From: an uncultured Granulosicoccaceae bacterium
Lineage (GTDB): Bacteria > Pseudomonadota > Gammaproteobacteria > Granulosicoccales > Granulosicoccaceae
Direction: 5' to 3'
NCBI GenBank assembly: GCA_937922945.1
Contig: CAKZUP010000094.1
Coordinates: forward strand, 1-38,952
Length of the DNA stretch: 38,952 nt
In this document: positions 26,134-35,104 of the stretch, piece by piece
How the letters are laid out: each line of letters opens with the position of its first letter
Position numbering within the stretch: position 1 is the first letter of the stretch
Notes under the pieces: model-generated
The model's database searches: none
What the model saw: only the letters and a program-made list of their open reading frames with translations
What the model was told of the DNA's origin: nothing
Program-made: the position numbers and the translations under genes

Positions 26134-27381
26134 ATGGATTTCTCCGATTTCGGCAATAAATTCCGTGGTGGCACAGGAATCGCCGAATTAATGCAAGACC
26201 TTGCATCCACCCAAAACGCTGATGGTCAGCCGTTGCACGAGCTTGGCGGTGGCAATCCGGCGCAAATTCCGGAAATTAATGCCACTTACGCGAATTTGCT
26301 CCATCAGTATGCTGACAATCCGGTAGGATTTTCCCGCAGCAGCGCTCGATACGGCGCGCCCCAGGGCGAGAAGTCGTTTATTACAAGCTTGGTCAAGCTG
26401 CTCAACAGGCATCACAATTGGTCAATAACTGAACAAAATGTGGTATTGACCAACGGCAGCCAAAACGCGTTTTTTATGCTGTTCAACTTGCTTGCCGGCA
26501 AACACGGTAGCGAACACAAAAAAATATTGTTGCCCATGGCCCCAGAATACATCGGCTATGAAGACGTTGCACTGGGCGATTCCATATTCGTTTCACAACG
26601 GCCAATCATCGACACCATCGGTGAGCAACAATTCAAATACCGCGTGGATATAGACAACCTGCAGGTCAGTTCAGACATTTCAGGTATTTGTGTATCCCGG
26701 CCAACTAACCCCACCGGCAATGTGCTGAGCAATGATGAAATCAAGTGGCTGGATGAACTGGCTAGCCAACACGACATACCACTTATTATCGACAACGCCT
26801 ATGGCGCACCGTTTCCAAACATCATCAATGTGCCCTGCTCTCTGCACTGGCATAACAACATTGTACTCACGCTGAGCTTATCCAAGTTCGGCCTGCCCGG
26901 CACACGCACCGGGATTGTTATTGCGCGCCCCGAGATTATCGACGCCCTGACACAAATGAACGCGGTCATGAACCTGTCTCCCACGGCCTTGTGCGCAGGC
27001 ATCATACAACCCATCTTTGAGGATGGTTCGGTGCTGGAATTGAGTAACCGGTATATTCAGCCGTTCTATAAACAACGCGCCAGCGATGCCATGGAATGGT
27101 TCGAAACTGCGTTTGCAGGGCTGCCAGCAAGAGCGCATAAAATTGAAGGAGCGATTTTTTTGTGGCTATGGTTCCCGCAGATAACGATTAGTTCCGCGGA
27201 ATTGTACCAACGCCTGAAAAAGCGACACGTTGTTGTTGTTCCTGGGCACTACTTTTTTCCCGGTCTGGATACAGACTGGGAACACAAACAACAGTGTATT
27301 CGTGTCAATATTAGCGGCAATCCCGATAGCATTAAAACCGGCTTGAACATTATTGCCGACGAAATACGCACCTTAACGTAA
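26134..27381 (+). CDS. avtA: Valine-pyruvate aminotransferase
   Basis: PLP-dependent class I/II aminotransferase. The N-terminus FSDFGNKF, LGGGNPAQIPEI and LTNGSQNAFFMLFNL correspond closely to E. coli AvtA, which transfers the amino group between valine or alanine and their keto acids. Pyridoxal lysine is Lys251 in LTLSLSKFGLPGTRTG; NPTG at 192-195 and DNAYG at 220-224 are the other cofactor contacts. 415 residues, near the normal length. The frame can open at a TTG one codon earlier; the ATG at 26134 is preferred, although no Shine-Dalgarno is obvious. rapA begins 24 bases after its stop. Confidence 0.92.
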   Translation: MDFSDFGNKFRGGTGIAELMQDLASTQNADGQPLHELGGGNPAQIPEINATYANLLHQYADNPVGFSRSSARYGAPQGEKSFITSLVKLLNRHHNWSITEQNVVLTNGSQNAFFMLFNLLAGKHGSEHKKILLPMAPEYIGYEDVALGDSIFVSQRPIIDTIGEQQFKYRVDIDNLQVSSDISGICVSRPTNPTGNVLSNDEIKWLDELASQHDIPLIIDNAYGAPFPNIINVPCSLHWHNNIVLTLSLSKFGLPGTRTGIVIARPEIIDALTQMNAVMNLSPTALCAGIIQPIFEDGSVLELSNRYIQPFYKQRASDAMEWFETAFAGLPARAHKIEGAIFLWLWFPQITISSAELYQRLKKRHVVVVPGHYFFPGLDTDWEHKQQCIRVNISGNPDSIKTGLNIIADEIRTLT

Positions 27382-27405
27382 AACAACAAAAAACAAGTCT
27401 GTTTA

Positions 27406-30192
27406 ATGAGTAACTCTTTTAAAATTGGTCAGCGCTGGATAAGCGATACAGAATCCGATCTTGGTCTGGGCACCATTATCGATGAAGAGCTTCGGCAGAT
27501 TACCGTGCTGTTCCTTGCCACCGGTGATACACGTATCTACTCCAAAGAAACGGCCCCGTTAACCCGGGTGCTGTTTTCCAAAGGCGACATCATAACCAGC
27601 CATGATGGTTGGACGCTGGAAGTCACGTCCGTGTTGGACGAAGACGGCATTCTCACCTATCTTGGTACCAGAGAAGACACCGGAGAAAAAGCCAATCTGC
27701 CCGAATCGGAGCTGGACAATTTTATTCAATTCCGTTCACCGCGCGATCGACTGTTTGCAGGTCTTCTCGACGGGCACCGCTGGTTTGCATTGCGCCGCCA
27801 GGTTTTCGAACACAAAGACAGACTGGCTAACTCGCCCATACGCGGATTAGAAGGCGCGCGAGTAGCACAACTTGCTCATCAGCTTTATATCGCCGTTGAA
27901 GCGACCCGCCGATTGCACCCAAGAATCCTATTGGCCGATGAAGTTGGATTAGGTAAAACCATTGAAGCTGGTTTAATCATGCATCGCCAGCTCATCACGC
28001 ATCAGATTTCCAGAGTGCTTATCTTGGTACCATCGGCACTGCAACATCAATGGTTAGTGGAAATGCTGCGTAAGTTCAGCTTGCACTTCAGCATTATGGA
28101 TGGCGAACGGTTCGCTGAAATGGCACCTTCAGCACCCGATGGCAATCCGTTTTTAGGTGAGCAATTGGTGCTTTGCAGCAACGATGCGCTCATTGAAGAT
28201 GACGTCATGTCAGATGCTGCCATCGCCGCTGGCTGGGATATGCTGGTGATCGACGAAGCCCACCATTTGCGCTGGGAACCAGACAACGCATCAACCGGTT
28301 ACGAGCTCGTGGAAGCCTTATCCGAGGTAGTCCCTTCAGTGTTACTGCTCACCGCCACGCCCGAGCAACTCGGACAAGCCGGACATTTTGCACGCCTAAG
28401 ATTACTCGACCCTGCGCGCTTCAGCGATTTTGAACGCTATAAACAAGGCGAGACAGACTATGCCTGGGTTGCGCAAATTGCCGATTCACTGCATAGCGAT
28501 ACGGCTTTATCAACAGATGAAATCGGCCAGCTTGAATCCTTGCTGGAATCAGAATTTACAGACACAGAAAAAAACACATTGGGCTCAGATGCAGCGCTAG
28601 CCATGAGCGATCTTGGCAACAGCCTGATTGGTAAACTCATCGACAGACACGGCACTGGCCGATTGATGTTTCGCAACACGCGAAGTGCCATCAGTGGCTT
28701 CCCTGAAAGAAAGCTGCACCAATACGAAATTGAAGATGAGCTACCAGAAACCATGGCGGTGTGGCTGGTTGAATTTCTTGCCGACCACTACCCCGAGAAA
28801 GTTTTGTTAATTTGTTCAGAACTTGAAACAGTCACCGTGCTGGCTGAATGCTTGAGAAAAGCCGGCGTGGCCACGGCTCAGTTTCATGAAGAAATGTCGA
28901 TTGTTGAGCGCGATCGGGCGGCAGCGTATTTCTCCGATCCGGAAGACGATTGTCGTTTGCTCCTGTGTTCCGAAATTGGCAGCGAAGGCCGTAACTTTCA
29001 GTTCTTGCATCATCTGGTTACGTTCGAGTTACCACTCACTCCCGACCTTCTCGAACAACGAATCGGTCGCCTCGATCGTATCGGTCAAACAGAAGATATA
29101 CAAATCCATGTACCTTGCGCCAAAGGCTCGCTCGATCAGTTGCTTGCGCAGTGGTATCACGAAGGTTTGAATGCATTTGAATCCATAGGTAAGGCTGGCC
29201 AGTCAATTACCCGAAAAATGGCACCTCAGTTACAGGCAGCTGCAGTGCATGTTGAAGAGTCTGACGAACCATACCCAAAGCTTAATGAACTGATTGAACA
29301 GACCAAAAAAATTGCACAAGAAGTCCACGCCGAACTGGAAAACGGACGCGACCGTTTACTGGAGCTGAACTCCAACCGACCAGAACGCATTCAGGAAGAG
29401 CTGGATGCGTTTGCGCGATCTGAACGCGACTACCGCTTACAGGACTTCATGTCCGCTGTATTCGACCGATTCGGTGTGAACGTTGAAGAACAAACGGAAT
29501 CCTGGATATTACACCCCGGCGACAATATGCATGTTGAGTCGTTTCCGTTCTTACCTGCAACCGGGTTAACCATTACGTTTCAACGTGAAGTGGCATTGGT
29601 TAGAGAAGACTACACCTTCATTACTTGGGACCATCCCATGGTTCATGCTGCAATGGATATGATTCTAAACGAAGGCTATGGCCAGGCGGATTGCCGCGTG
29701 GTGTCATTGGATGTTTTACCAAAAGGCCTTGCTTTTGTTGAAGCCATATTCACCATGGGCTGCACCAGCGATCATAGGCTCAATGTCGAGCGCTACCTGC
29801 AAGCCAGCCTGCAAACCTATTATGTGGGAATTGATAAAAAAGACTACAGCGAAATTATCGATCAGGTCGATCTCGATTCAGCGTCCATTCGCTATGATAG
29901 AAATAAACTCAAAGGTGTTGTACAGAAACACCGCGATCTGATCGACTCGGTTATCGATCTAACCAATGAAATCGCCGAGCGACAAACACCCGCATACGTG
30001 CAAGAAGCGCGCGACTTAATCGAAACGGAATTCAATGAAGAACGCGAACGGCTTGTAGCGCTCGCCAAAGTCAATGAAAGCGTGCGTGAAGAAGAGATCA
30101 CGGCCATGGACGAACGTCGCGATGCGCTACTTGCTGCGTTGGATACCGCGCATGCACGGCCAGTGTCTGTGCGCGTATTATTTAACAACTAA
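27406..30192 (+). CDS. rapA: RNA polymerase-associated protein RapA (SWI2/SNF2 ATPase)
   Basis: Recycles RNA polymerase after transcription. 928 residues, slightly shorter than the E. coli protein of about 968. N-terminal Tudor-like beta domains lie within about 1-105. The ATPase core has Walker A ADEVGLGKT at 177-185 and DEAH at 283-286. Helicase motifs V and VI appear as SEGRNFQF and QRIGRLDRIGQ. The usual RapA C-terminal regions follow. Probably co-transcribed with avtA upstream and xthA 24 bases downstream. Its presence supports a gammaproteobacterial host. Confidence 0.97.
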   Translation: MSNSFKIGQRWISDTESDLGLGTIIDEELRQITVLFLATGDTRIYSKETAPLTRVLFSKGDIITSHDGWTLEVTSVLDEDGILTYLGTREDTGEKANLPESELDNFIQFRSPRDRLFAGLLDGHRWFALRRQVFEHKDRLANSPIRGLEGARVAQLAHQLYIAVEATRRLHPRILLADEVGLGKTIEAGLIMHRQLITHQISRVLILVPSALQHQWLVEMLRKFSLHFSIMDGERFAEMAPSAPDGNPFLGEQLVLCSNDALIEDDVMSDAAIAAGWDMLVIDEAHHLRWEPDNASTGYELVEALSEVVPSVLLLTATPEQLGQAGHFARLRLLDPARFSDFERYKQGETDYAWVAQIADSLHSDTALSTDEIGQLESLLESEFTDTEKNTLGSDAALAMSDLGNSLIGKLIDRHGTGRLMFRNTRSAISGFPERKLHQYEIEDELPETMAVWLVEFLADHYPEKVLLICSELETVTVLAECLRKAGVATAQFHEEMSIVERDRAAAYFSDPEDDCRLLLCSEIGSEGRNFQFLHHLVTFELPLTPDLLEQRIGRLDRIGQTEDIQIHVPCAKGSLDQLLAQWYHEGLNAFESIGKAGQSITRKMAPQLQAAAVHVEESDEPYPKLNELIEQTKKIAQEVHAELENGRDRLLELNSNRPERIQEELDAFARSERDYRLQDFMSAVFDRFGVNVEEQTESWILHPGDNMHVESFPFLPATGLTITFQREVALVREDYTFITWDHPMVHAAMDMILNEGYGQADCRVVSLDVLPKGLAFVEAIFTMGCTSDHRLNVERYLQASLQTYYVGIDKKDYSEIIDQVDLDSASIRYDRNKLKGVVQKHRDLIDSVIDLTNEIAERQTPAYVQEARDLIETEFNEERERLVALAKVNESVREEEITAMDERRDALLAALDTAHARPVSVRVLFNN

Positions 30193-30216
30193 CCTGTAAC
30201 CGTAAAGGGCTGGTTC

Positions 30217-31032
30217 ATGAAAATAGTTTCATTTAACACCAATAGTATTCGCTTGCGACTACACCAGCTTGAAGCCCTTCGCGACAAGCACGCACCGGAC
30301 ATCATTGGCATTCAGGAAACCAAAGTCATGGATGAGAATTTTCCGGTTGAGGAGTTAAAGGAAATTGGTTATGAGTCGGTTTTTTTCGGACAGAAAACAC
30401 ATTATGGCGTTGCTATGCTGGCAAACCGGCCCATGTCGAATGTGCAGTACGGGTTTACTGGCGATGCAGAGGATGCTCAGCGCAGACTAATCACCTGCAC
30501 AGTAACCACAGACAAAGGCCAAGACGTCACCGTCATTAATGGTTACTTCCCACAAGGCGAGAATCGAAAGCACGAAGTAAAATTTCCTGCCAAAGAAAAG
30601 TTTTATCAAGACCTGCAAGCCAAATTGCAAAATGAACACAGTAACGATGAACACCTTGCCGTTATTGGTGATTTTAACGTTGCGCCAGTGGATAACGACA
30701 TAGGTATTGGCGCTGACAATATTAAACGCTGGTTGCGCGCGGGCACAACATGCTTTCTGCCCGAAGAACGAGAGTGGCTACAACACATCATGGACTGGGG
30801 TTTGAATGATAGTTATCGAGAGAAGTACCCCGATGTCGACGACCTCTACAGCTGGTTCGACTACCGCAGCAAAGGCTTCGACCGTGACCCTAAACGCGGC
30901 ATTCGCATCGACCATATTCTGACAACAGCACCGTTGACCAAAACATTAGTGGATTCAGGTATTGATTACGATATTCGAGCCATGGAAAAGCCATCGGACC
31001 ACTGTCCGGTTTGGTCTGAGTTTGATTTGTGA
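30217..31032 (+). CDS. xthA: Exodeoxyribonuclease III
   Basis: Base-excision repair AP endonuclease and 3'-exonuclease. 271 residues. Catalytic features: Asn7 in SFNTNSIR, Glu34 in IGIQETKV, Asp/Asn in VIGDFNVAPVDND and the C-terminal SDHCPVW histidine. FDYRSKGFDRDPKRGIRIDH is typical of the ExoIII group. ATG start with AAGGG about 8 bases upstream. Last gene of the avtA-rapA-xthA run, convergent with the DapA-family gene. A CGTGCG/CGCACG hairpin at 31039-31062 lies directly after the stop. Confidence 0.95.
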   Translation: MKIVSFNTNSIRLRLHQLEALRDKHAPDIIGIQETKVMDENFPVEELKEIGYESVFFGQKTHYGVAMLANRPMSNVQYGFTGDAEDAQRRLITCTVTTDKGQDVTVINGYFPQGENRKHEVKFPAKEKFYQDLQAKLQNEHSNDEHLAVIGDFNVAPVDNDIGIGADNIKRWLRAGTTCFLPEEREWLQHIMDWGLNDSYREKYPDVDDLYSWFDYRSKGFDRDPKRGIRIDHILTTAPLTKTLVDSGIDYDIRAMEKPSDHCPVWSEFDL

Positions 31033-31071
31033 TGGCGACGTGCGGGTTGTTATAAACGCACGCCAATGTCG

Positions 31072-31974
31072 TTAAACAATGTTTATTAGCTTATGCGCAG
31101 TTAGCGACTGCAACGCTGTTTCGATTTGAACTACTGCATCATGCTCCAGCGGCTGAAGTGGCAGTGCTAATTCTATTGAACCTAAGCCTATCATGCGGGT
31201 AATTTCCGGCACCACTCGAATGCCGCCCCATCGATTGAAACAATCCCACAGCGGAGCGCATTGCGCGTTGAGTAAACCGAGTTTTTCAGGCTCGGTACGC
31301 GCTGCCCATAAGTCCAAGGCCAACTCAGGGAGTGTGCCGGCAATCACCGAATACCAAGCGTCCGCTCCAGCCGGCAAAACGTTAGCGATATTTGCATCGC
31401 CCGAAAAGCCAAGTACAAAGTCCTCTGGTACGTCCGCACGCATTTCCGCCAATGAACTTGCAGATAATACTGATGTAGGGGATGGATTTTTTACCGCCTG
31501 AATCGTTGCTAGCGTCGCTAAGTTTGCGACTAATTCGGCTGTCATTGTAAAGTGGGTTGTGCCTGGATTGTTGTACAAACAGATGGGAAGCGCCGTGCTG
31601 GATGCAACGGTCTTTACAAGCTCACTGAAGTCCCTGTCTGTCAGTGGCAGATAAGACACAGGCGCAAGCAAGAGCGCGCTTGCACCGGCTTTTTCAGCAC
31701 TGGCCGTGTGTTCAATAACATGGTTGGTTCGAAGATCGCCGATACCGGCAAGGATGGGTTTGTTCCCACTGGCTTCCACAGCGGCCTTGATAGCACGAAC
31801 ACGTTCTGCACCACTTAGGTACATATAGCTACCAGTTGAACCAAGTACCCCTATGGAGTCGATATCGGTTGCTGCCAATCGAGCAACCAGTTTCTGTAAA
31901 TGATCAACATCCACCGCGCCATTGGCGTTATATGGTGTGAGTGTAAATGCGCTTAGTCCGCTCAAGTTACTCAT
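31072..31974 (-). CDS. DapA-family (dihydrodipicolinate synthase/N-acetylneuraminate lyase) protein
   Basis: Class I aldolase-like TIM barrel. Schiff-base Lys162 in IQAVKNPSPT, Tyr134 in ICLYNNPGTT, and the substrate loop GVLGSTGSYMYLS, where DapA itself has a G-TTGE sequence. 300 residues. The changed loop (STGSYMY instead of TTGE-S) argues against true dihydrodipicolinate synthase and for a catabolic or keto-acid aldolase role. ATG start; only a weak Shine-Dalgarno. Stands alone between xthA and the DUF1963-like gene. Confidence 0.82.
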   Translation of the reverse strand: MSNLSGLSAFTLTPYNANGAVDVDHLQKLVARLAATDIDSIGVLGSTGSYMYLSGAERVRAIKAAVEASGNKPILAGIGDLRTNHVIEHTASAEKAGASALLLAPVSYLPLTDRDFSELVKTVASSTALPICLYNNPGTTHFTMTAELVANLATLATIQAVKNPSPTSVLSASSLAEMRADVPEDFVLGFSGDANIANVLPAGADAWYSVIAGTLPELALDLWAARTEPEKLGLLNAQCAPLWDCFNRWGGIRVVPEITRMIGLGSIELALPLQPLEHDAVVQIETALQSLTAHKLINIV

Positions 31975-32105
31975 TTTGCAGGTGTCCGGTTAATAATGGG
32001 GCCACGTATAAAGCGTTTGCTCCATCTTGTTCATTGTAAACCAAATTTTCTGAGCGACACGTGAAGCTCAGCTTATTGGTAAAGACCTATAGGGCTCTTG
32101 CATAA

Positions 32106-32873
32106 TTAAGAACAAGCCCAGTGGAACGACATAACCTCAGGGTGCTTTGGACAATAGCTAAGATGACCAACACCGACATCACCAAACATGTAAGGGATGT
32201 TTCTCTCGGAATCGATCTGCAGCAAGTAGGTCATTCGTTCCGAGCATTTGCTGCAGTTTGGATACTCTACGCCCTGCACCCAATGAGGCCAACCTCCAAT
32301 TTTTTCTCCGGCAATGGGGTATGACTCTGCATAGACGTCGATCTCCTCATCAGAAAGTTCTATACCCAAGCCATATAACTCTTCGCAGCCCGGGTAGTCA
32401 TCTACCACGTTCCAACCTACAATAGATTTGGCGGGGTAAAGTGTACTCGGCTCGTCGCTTTTTACCTCGCCCAAAGCATCAACAACTCTGATATTGACGG
32501 CCTTGGAAAAAGGGTCGTAACTTTGAAGCTCATCCTCACAGAGGGGCTCGTCTGTAACGCAATAAAAGAGTTGAAGTAAGCCTGTCGTAATGGGGTAGTC
32601 ATGATTTAGCTCGCCACCAGAAAGTGCCTGCTGCCAAAACAGTTGCATCTTTTGATTGCACGATGGGCAGATTGGCCAAGGGTGTTTACTCGATGTTTGA
32701 GGGATACCCGAAAACTTGCTACCTGCTATATCAAAGTCACCATCCTCAACCAAGGGTAGATAGGCCTGCCTCTTCACAGAGTGTAAATTGCTGAGTATGT
32801 TTTGGAGTAAAGGCGGCTCTAATACTTCTCTATTAGGCTTTGCCCTTGTGAATAAACGTTTAAACATTTTCAT
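32106..32873 (-). CDS. DUF1963/YwqG-like protein with two CxxC motifs
   Basis: 255 residues, no signal peptide. It has CPSC near residue 70 and CSKC near 213 (each followed by a residue pattern such as QKM/ERM), so a zinc site is likely. The C-terminal GDVGVGHLSYCPKHPEV and final HWAC resemble the end of DUF1963 (YwqG-like) proteins, whose function is unknown. The ATG at 32873 has GGGGTG about 7 bases upstream; the frame opens earlier at a TTG. It stands alone. Confidence 0.65.
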   Translation of the reverse strand: MKMFKRLFTRAKPNREVLEPPLLQNILSNLHSVKRQAYLPLVEDGDFDIAGSKFSGIPQTSSKHPWPICPSCNQKMQLFWQQALSGGELNHDYPITTGLLQLFYCVTDEPLCEDELQSYDPFSKAVNIRVVDALGEVKSDEPSTLYPAKSIVGWNVVDDYPGCEELYGLGIELSDEEIDVYAESYPIAGEKIGGWPHWVQGVEYPNCSKCSERMTYLLQIDSERNIPYMFGDVGVGHLSYCPKHPEVMSFHWACS

Positions 32874-33033
32874 ACAACACCCCAACTCTTATACTGATTT
32901 TACATACCAATTGCCATGACACAAAAAACTGTCGGCAGAACCTATGAAAAAGACAATCTCACCGATGAGGACGACTTTCTTACCTGAGCGCATTAGATCT
33001 GCATTGCTAGGTGGGCTAAGAGCCACAGATGAA

Positions 33034-33630
33034 TTACCCTAACAGTTCAGCAAGTAAACCCAGATCAGGCAGTGTCCTTCTTGACTCATCAGTGCATTTA
33101 GCGCCGTAACGCTCGCTCTCGTTCATGAGCAAGCTAGCGTATCCATGAACAATACTCCAAACTAACACTTCTGTTTGTTCTCGATGATCTTCATTCATTT
33201 CTTTGGTATCAAACAACGGATGAACAATGCCGATAAGCTGCTGATAAGCATAACTGGCACTGTTTTTTAAACGCGGATTTTCAAAGTCCAGTGGAGTCGA
33301 TGAAAACATTAACTCGAAAAGCCGAGGCTCTTTCATAGAAAAGTCGACATAAGCCTGGCCAACCTTTTGTAACCGAATCTTCGGGTGCTCATGTGCAACA
33401 TTTTTAAATTCAACCTGCAAAGCCTCGGCGAACTCGTCATAAGCAATCACCGCCAGTTCGGTGAGCAGGCCACGCAGAGATTTGAAATGATGAGTGGGTG
33501 CTGCATGGGAAACACCCGCATGGGCTGCACACGCACGTAGGCTTAGACCATGTATGCCTTTTTCATTTAGCACTACCCGAGCTGACTGTAGCAACGCATT
33601 CGCCAGATCGCCGTGATGATAGTCCCCCAT
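33034..33630 (-). CDS. TetR-family transcriptional regulator
   Basis: 198 residues. The N-terminal helix-turn-helix covers about 28-50 (GLSLRACAAHAGVSHAAPTHHF). The opening GDYHHGDLANALLQSA is typical of a TetR subgroup whose ligand domain is often annotated WHG. The ATG at 33630 has GAGGG about 5 bases upstream; the frame is open further to 33687, but that would run into the promoter. Transcribed away from a two-gene membrane operon, with paired inverted repeats between them, so it very likely represses both directions. The ligand is unknown. Confidence 0.9.
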   Translation of the reverse strand: MGDYHHGDLANALLQSARVVLNEKGIHGLSLRACAAHAGVSHAAPTHHFKSLRGLLTELAVIAYDEFAEALQVEFKNVAHEHPKIRLQKVGQAYVDFSMKEPRLFELMFSSTPLDFENPRLKNSASYAYQQLIGIVHPLFDTKEMNEDHREQTEVLVWSIVHGYASLLMNESERYGAKCTDESRRTLPDLGLLAELLG

Positions 33631-33659
33631 GAACCCTCTCTTAGAATTATCGAAACCCA

Positions 33660-33687
33660 AGTGTAAAACACACTGACATCTTGACAA
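33660..33687 (-). promoter_or_regulatory. Predicted promoter of the TetR gene
   Basis: Read on the minus strand: TTGTCA (33687-33682), a 16-base spacer, then TACACT (33665-33660), about 30 bases before the start codon. The -35 box overlaps the -35 of the divergent promoter and lies within operator O2. Confidence 0.5.
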
Positions 33688-33694
33688 TGTAAAG
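33680..33694. promoter_or_regulatory. TetR operator O2 (imperfect copy)
   Basis: CTTGACA-A-TGTAAAG: the same 7-1-7 inverted repeat as O1 with one mismatched arm base. It covers the -35 boxes of both divergent promoters. Confidence 0.55.
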
Positions 33695-33709
33695 TTTTAA
33701 GGTTAATCT
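33681..33709 (+). promoter_or_regulatory. Predicted promoter of the ABA4-like operon
   Basis: TTGACA (33681-33686, perfect consensus), 17-base spacer, TAATCT (33704-33709, weak -10). Transcription would start near 33716, inside operator O1. Confidence 0.5.
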
Positions 33710-33710
33710 A

Positions 33711-33727
33711 TCTTTACACTGTAAAGA
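33711..33727. promoter_or_regulatory. TetR operator O1 (perfect palindrome)
   Basis: TCTTTACA-C-TGTAAAGA: perfect 8-base arms around one central base. It sits directly after the predicted -10 and before the ABA4-like start codon, where a bound TetR dimer would block transcription. Confidence 0.7.
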
Positions 33728-33739
33728 AAAGGTGGCGTA

Positions 33740-34192
33740 ATGTCTTTCGAGCAACTATTTTCGTCTTCAAGCACCTTAGCCATGCTCGGTTGGGTCATAT
33801 TGGTTTTTCTGCCACGTAGGTGGACGTGGTTGAATCCTATATCGTCAGTGTTTATCCCACTTGTTCTATCACTCTTGTACAGCTTCTTAATCGCACGCTA
33901 CTTTTTCTCCGCGGAAGGAGGGTTCGATTCCTTGGCAAATGTTCAACATCTTTTTAACTACCCCGCAGCGGCGTTAGCAGGATGGGTGCATTATTTGGCA
34001 TTTGATTTGTTCGTCGGTGGTGTTATCGCTAAACAAGCGGATGAGATTGGTTTGTCTCGGTTAATTCAAGCACCCATTTTGCTACTGACGTTCATGTTCG
34101 GACCGTTTGGCTATTTGGCATTTATGCTGATTAAAACAGCAATGCTGAGACTCAAGTCATCGGCCCCTGAATCTGAAATGGAGATGAAATAA
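33740..34192 (+). CDS. ABA4-like (DUF4281) membrane protein
   Basis: 150 residues, four predicted transmembrane helices. The middle motif GWVHYLAFDLFVGGVIAKQA and the following LIQAPILLLTFMFGPFGYL are the signature of the ABA4-like family, named after a plant protein needed for neoxanthin formation; bacterial members are uncharacterised. ATG start with AGGTG 6 bases upstream. The stop shares a base with the next start (TAATG), so the two membrane genes are coupled. Controlled by the divergent TetR. Confidence 0.85.
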   Translation: MSFEQLFSSSSTLAMLGWVILVFLPRRWTWLNPISSVFIPLVLSLLYSFLIARYFFSAEGGFDSLANVQHLFNYPAAALAGWVHYLAFDLFVGGVIAKQADEIGLSRLIQAPILLLTFMFGPFGYLAFMLIKTAMLRLKSSAPESEMEMK

Positions 34193-34998
34193 TGAGTTTA
34201 GCTCCTTCAACTTTTTATGATGACCAACACAAAAACATAAACATCTGGTGGCAGGGAGTGCTATTTTTAGCGGTCTTCTTTGCCATCACTATACTTCTAT
34301 TCAGCGTCGATCAACGCATATTAGCCGATGAGGCACTTTGGGCTAAACCCATTAAGTTCGAAGTATCCGTTGTCATTCATTTTATTACGCTCGCTGTTAT
34401 AGCATCATTACTCAAACCCGCTACACGCAGTGGAATTTCGTGGAAAGCCATGTCTTACTGCGCGGTTGCCGCGGGAATATTCGAAGTGATGTATATTTTT
34501 TTACAAGCCGCCAGGGGGCGTGAATCACATTTCAATAACTCTACCGTCATTGAATCCGTTATGTATGGCCTTATGGGGCTAGGTGCCGTAACTCTTGTGA
34601 TAGCGAGCTTCTATTTAGGCTATCTATTATTTCGGGAGTATCTAACAACGCGCAATCAACCGCTACAACTTGCCTCAGCTCTGGGGCTCACTACCGGCTC
34701 AGTATTAACATTACTTATTGCCGGATATATGTCTTCTCAAACAGACAATGGGATAACTGCTAATTCAATTGAAGCGCTTCGAGCACCCATAGTCGGATGG
34801 TATTTAAATGGACAGGACCTCAGAATTCCGCATTTCTTTGCCACACATATGATGCAGCTGCTACCACTCTACGGACTTTGGCTAAGCCGAAAAAATGGAA
34901 CTTTTCATGGCATCGTTGAGAGGCGGTTGATTTGGGCTACCAGTATCTTTAGTTCTATAGTAATGGTGCTGTTCGTATTAGCGTTATACACAAGATGA
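34192..34998 (+). CDS. Seven-transmembrane protein of unknown function
   Basis: 268 residues with seven hydrophobic helices at about 21-39, 56-74, 85-104, 118-147, 161-181, 213-231 and 244-265. Conserved-looking polar spots are ALWAKPIKFEVSVVIHF before helix 2 and LRIPHFFATHMMQLLPL at helix 6, the latter with two membrane-level histidines. I do not recognise a named family with confidence. One-base stop/start overlap with the ABA4-like gene means they probably act together at the membrane under TetR control. Confidence 0.8.
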   Translation: MSLAPSTFYDDQHKNINIWWQGVLFLAVFFAITILLFSVDQRILADEALWAKPIKFEVSVVIHFITLAVIASLLKPATRSGISWKAMSYCAVAAGIFEVMYIFLQAARGRESHFNNSTVIESVMYGLMGLGAVTLVIASFYLGYLLFREYLTTRNQPLQLASALGLTTGSVLTLLIAGYMSSQTDNGITANSIEALRAPIVGWYLNGQDLRIPHFFATHMMQLLPLYGLWLSRKNGTFHGIVERRLIWATSIFSSIVMVLFVLALYTR

Positions 34999-35104
34999 GT
35001 GGCCCCGCTCCGCTAACAGTGAAACTGTAACCCACACTCGGTTAGAGGTATTGATCGTTGCATAAGCATAGGGCCAAATCGGCAAAGAAGTAGGCTGTTA
35101 CTTT

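Noticed and set aside
31039..31062. Terminator between convergent xthA and the DapA-family gene
   Set aside because: The 6-base CGTGCG/CGCACG stem has a 12-base loop and no T-run on either side; mentioned with xthA but not called.
32944..33042. 32-codon plus-strand ORF beginning MKKTISPM
   Set aside because: No Shine-Dalgarno, no recognisable features, and its end overlaps the TetR gene; likely chance.
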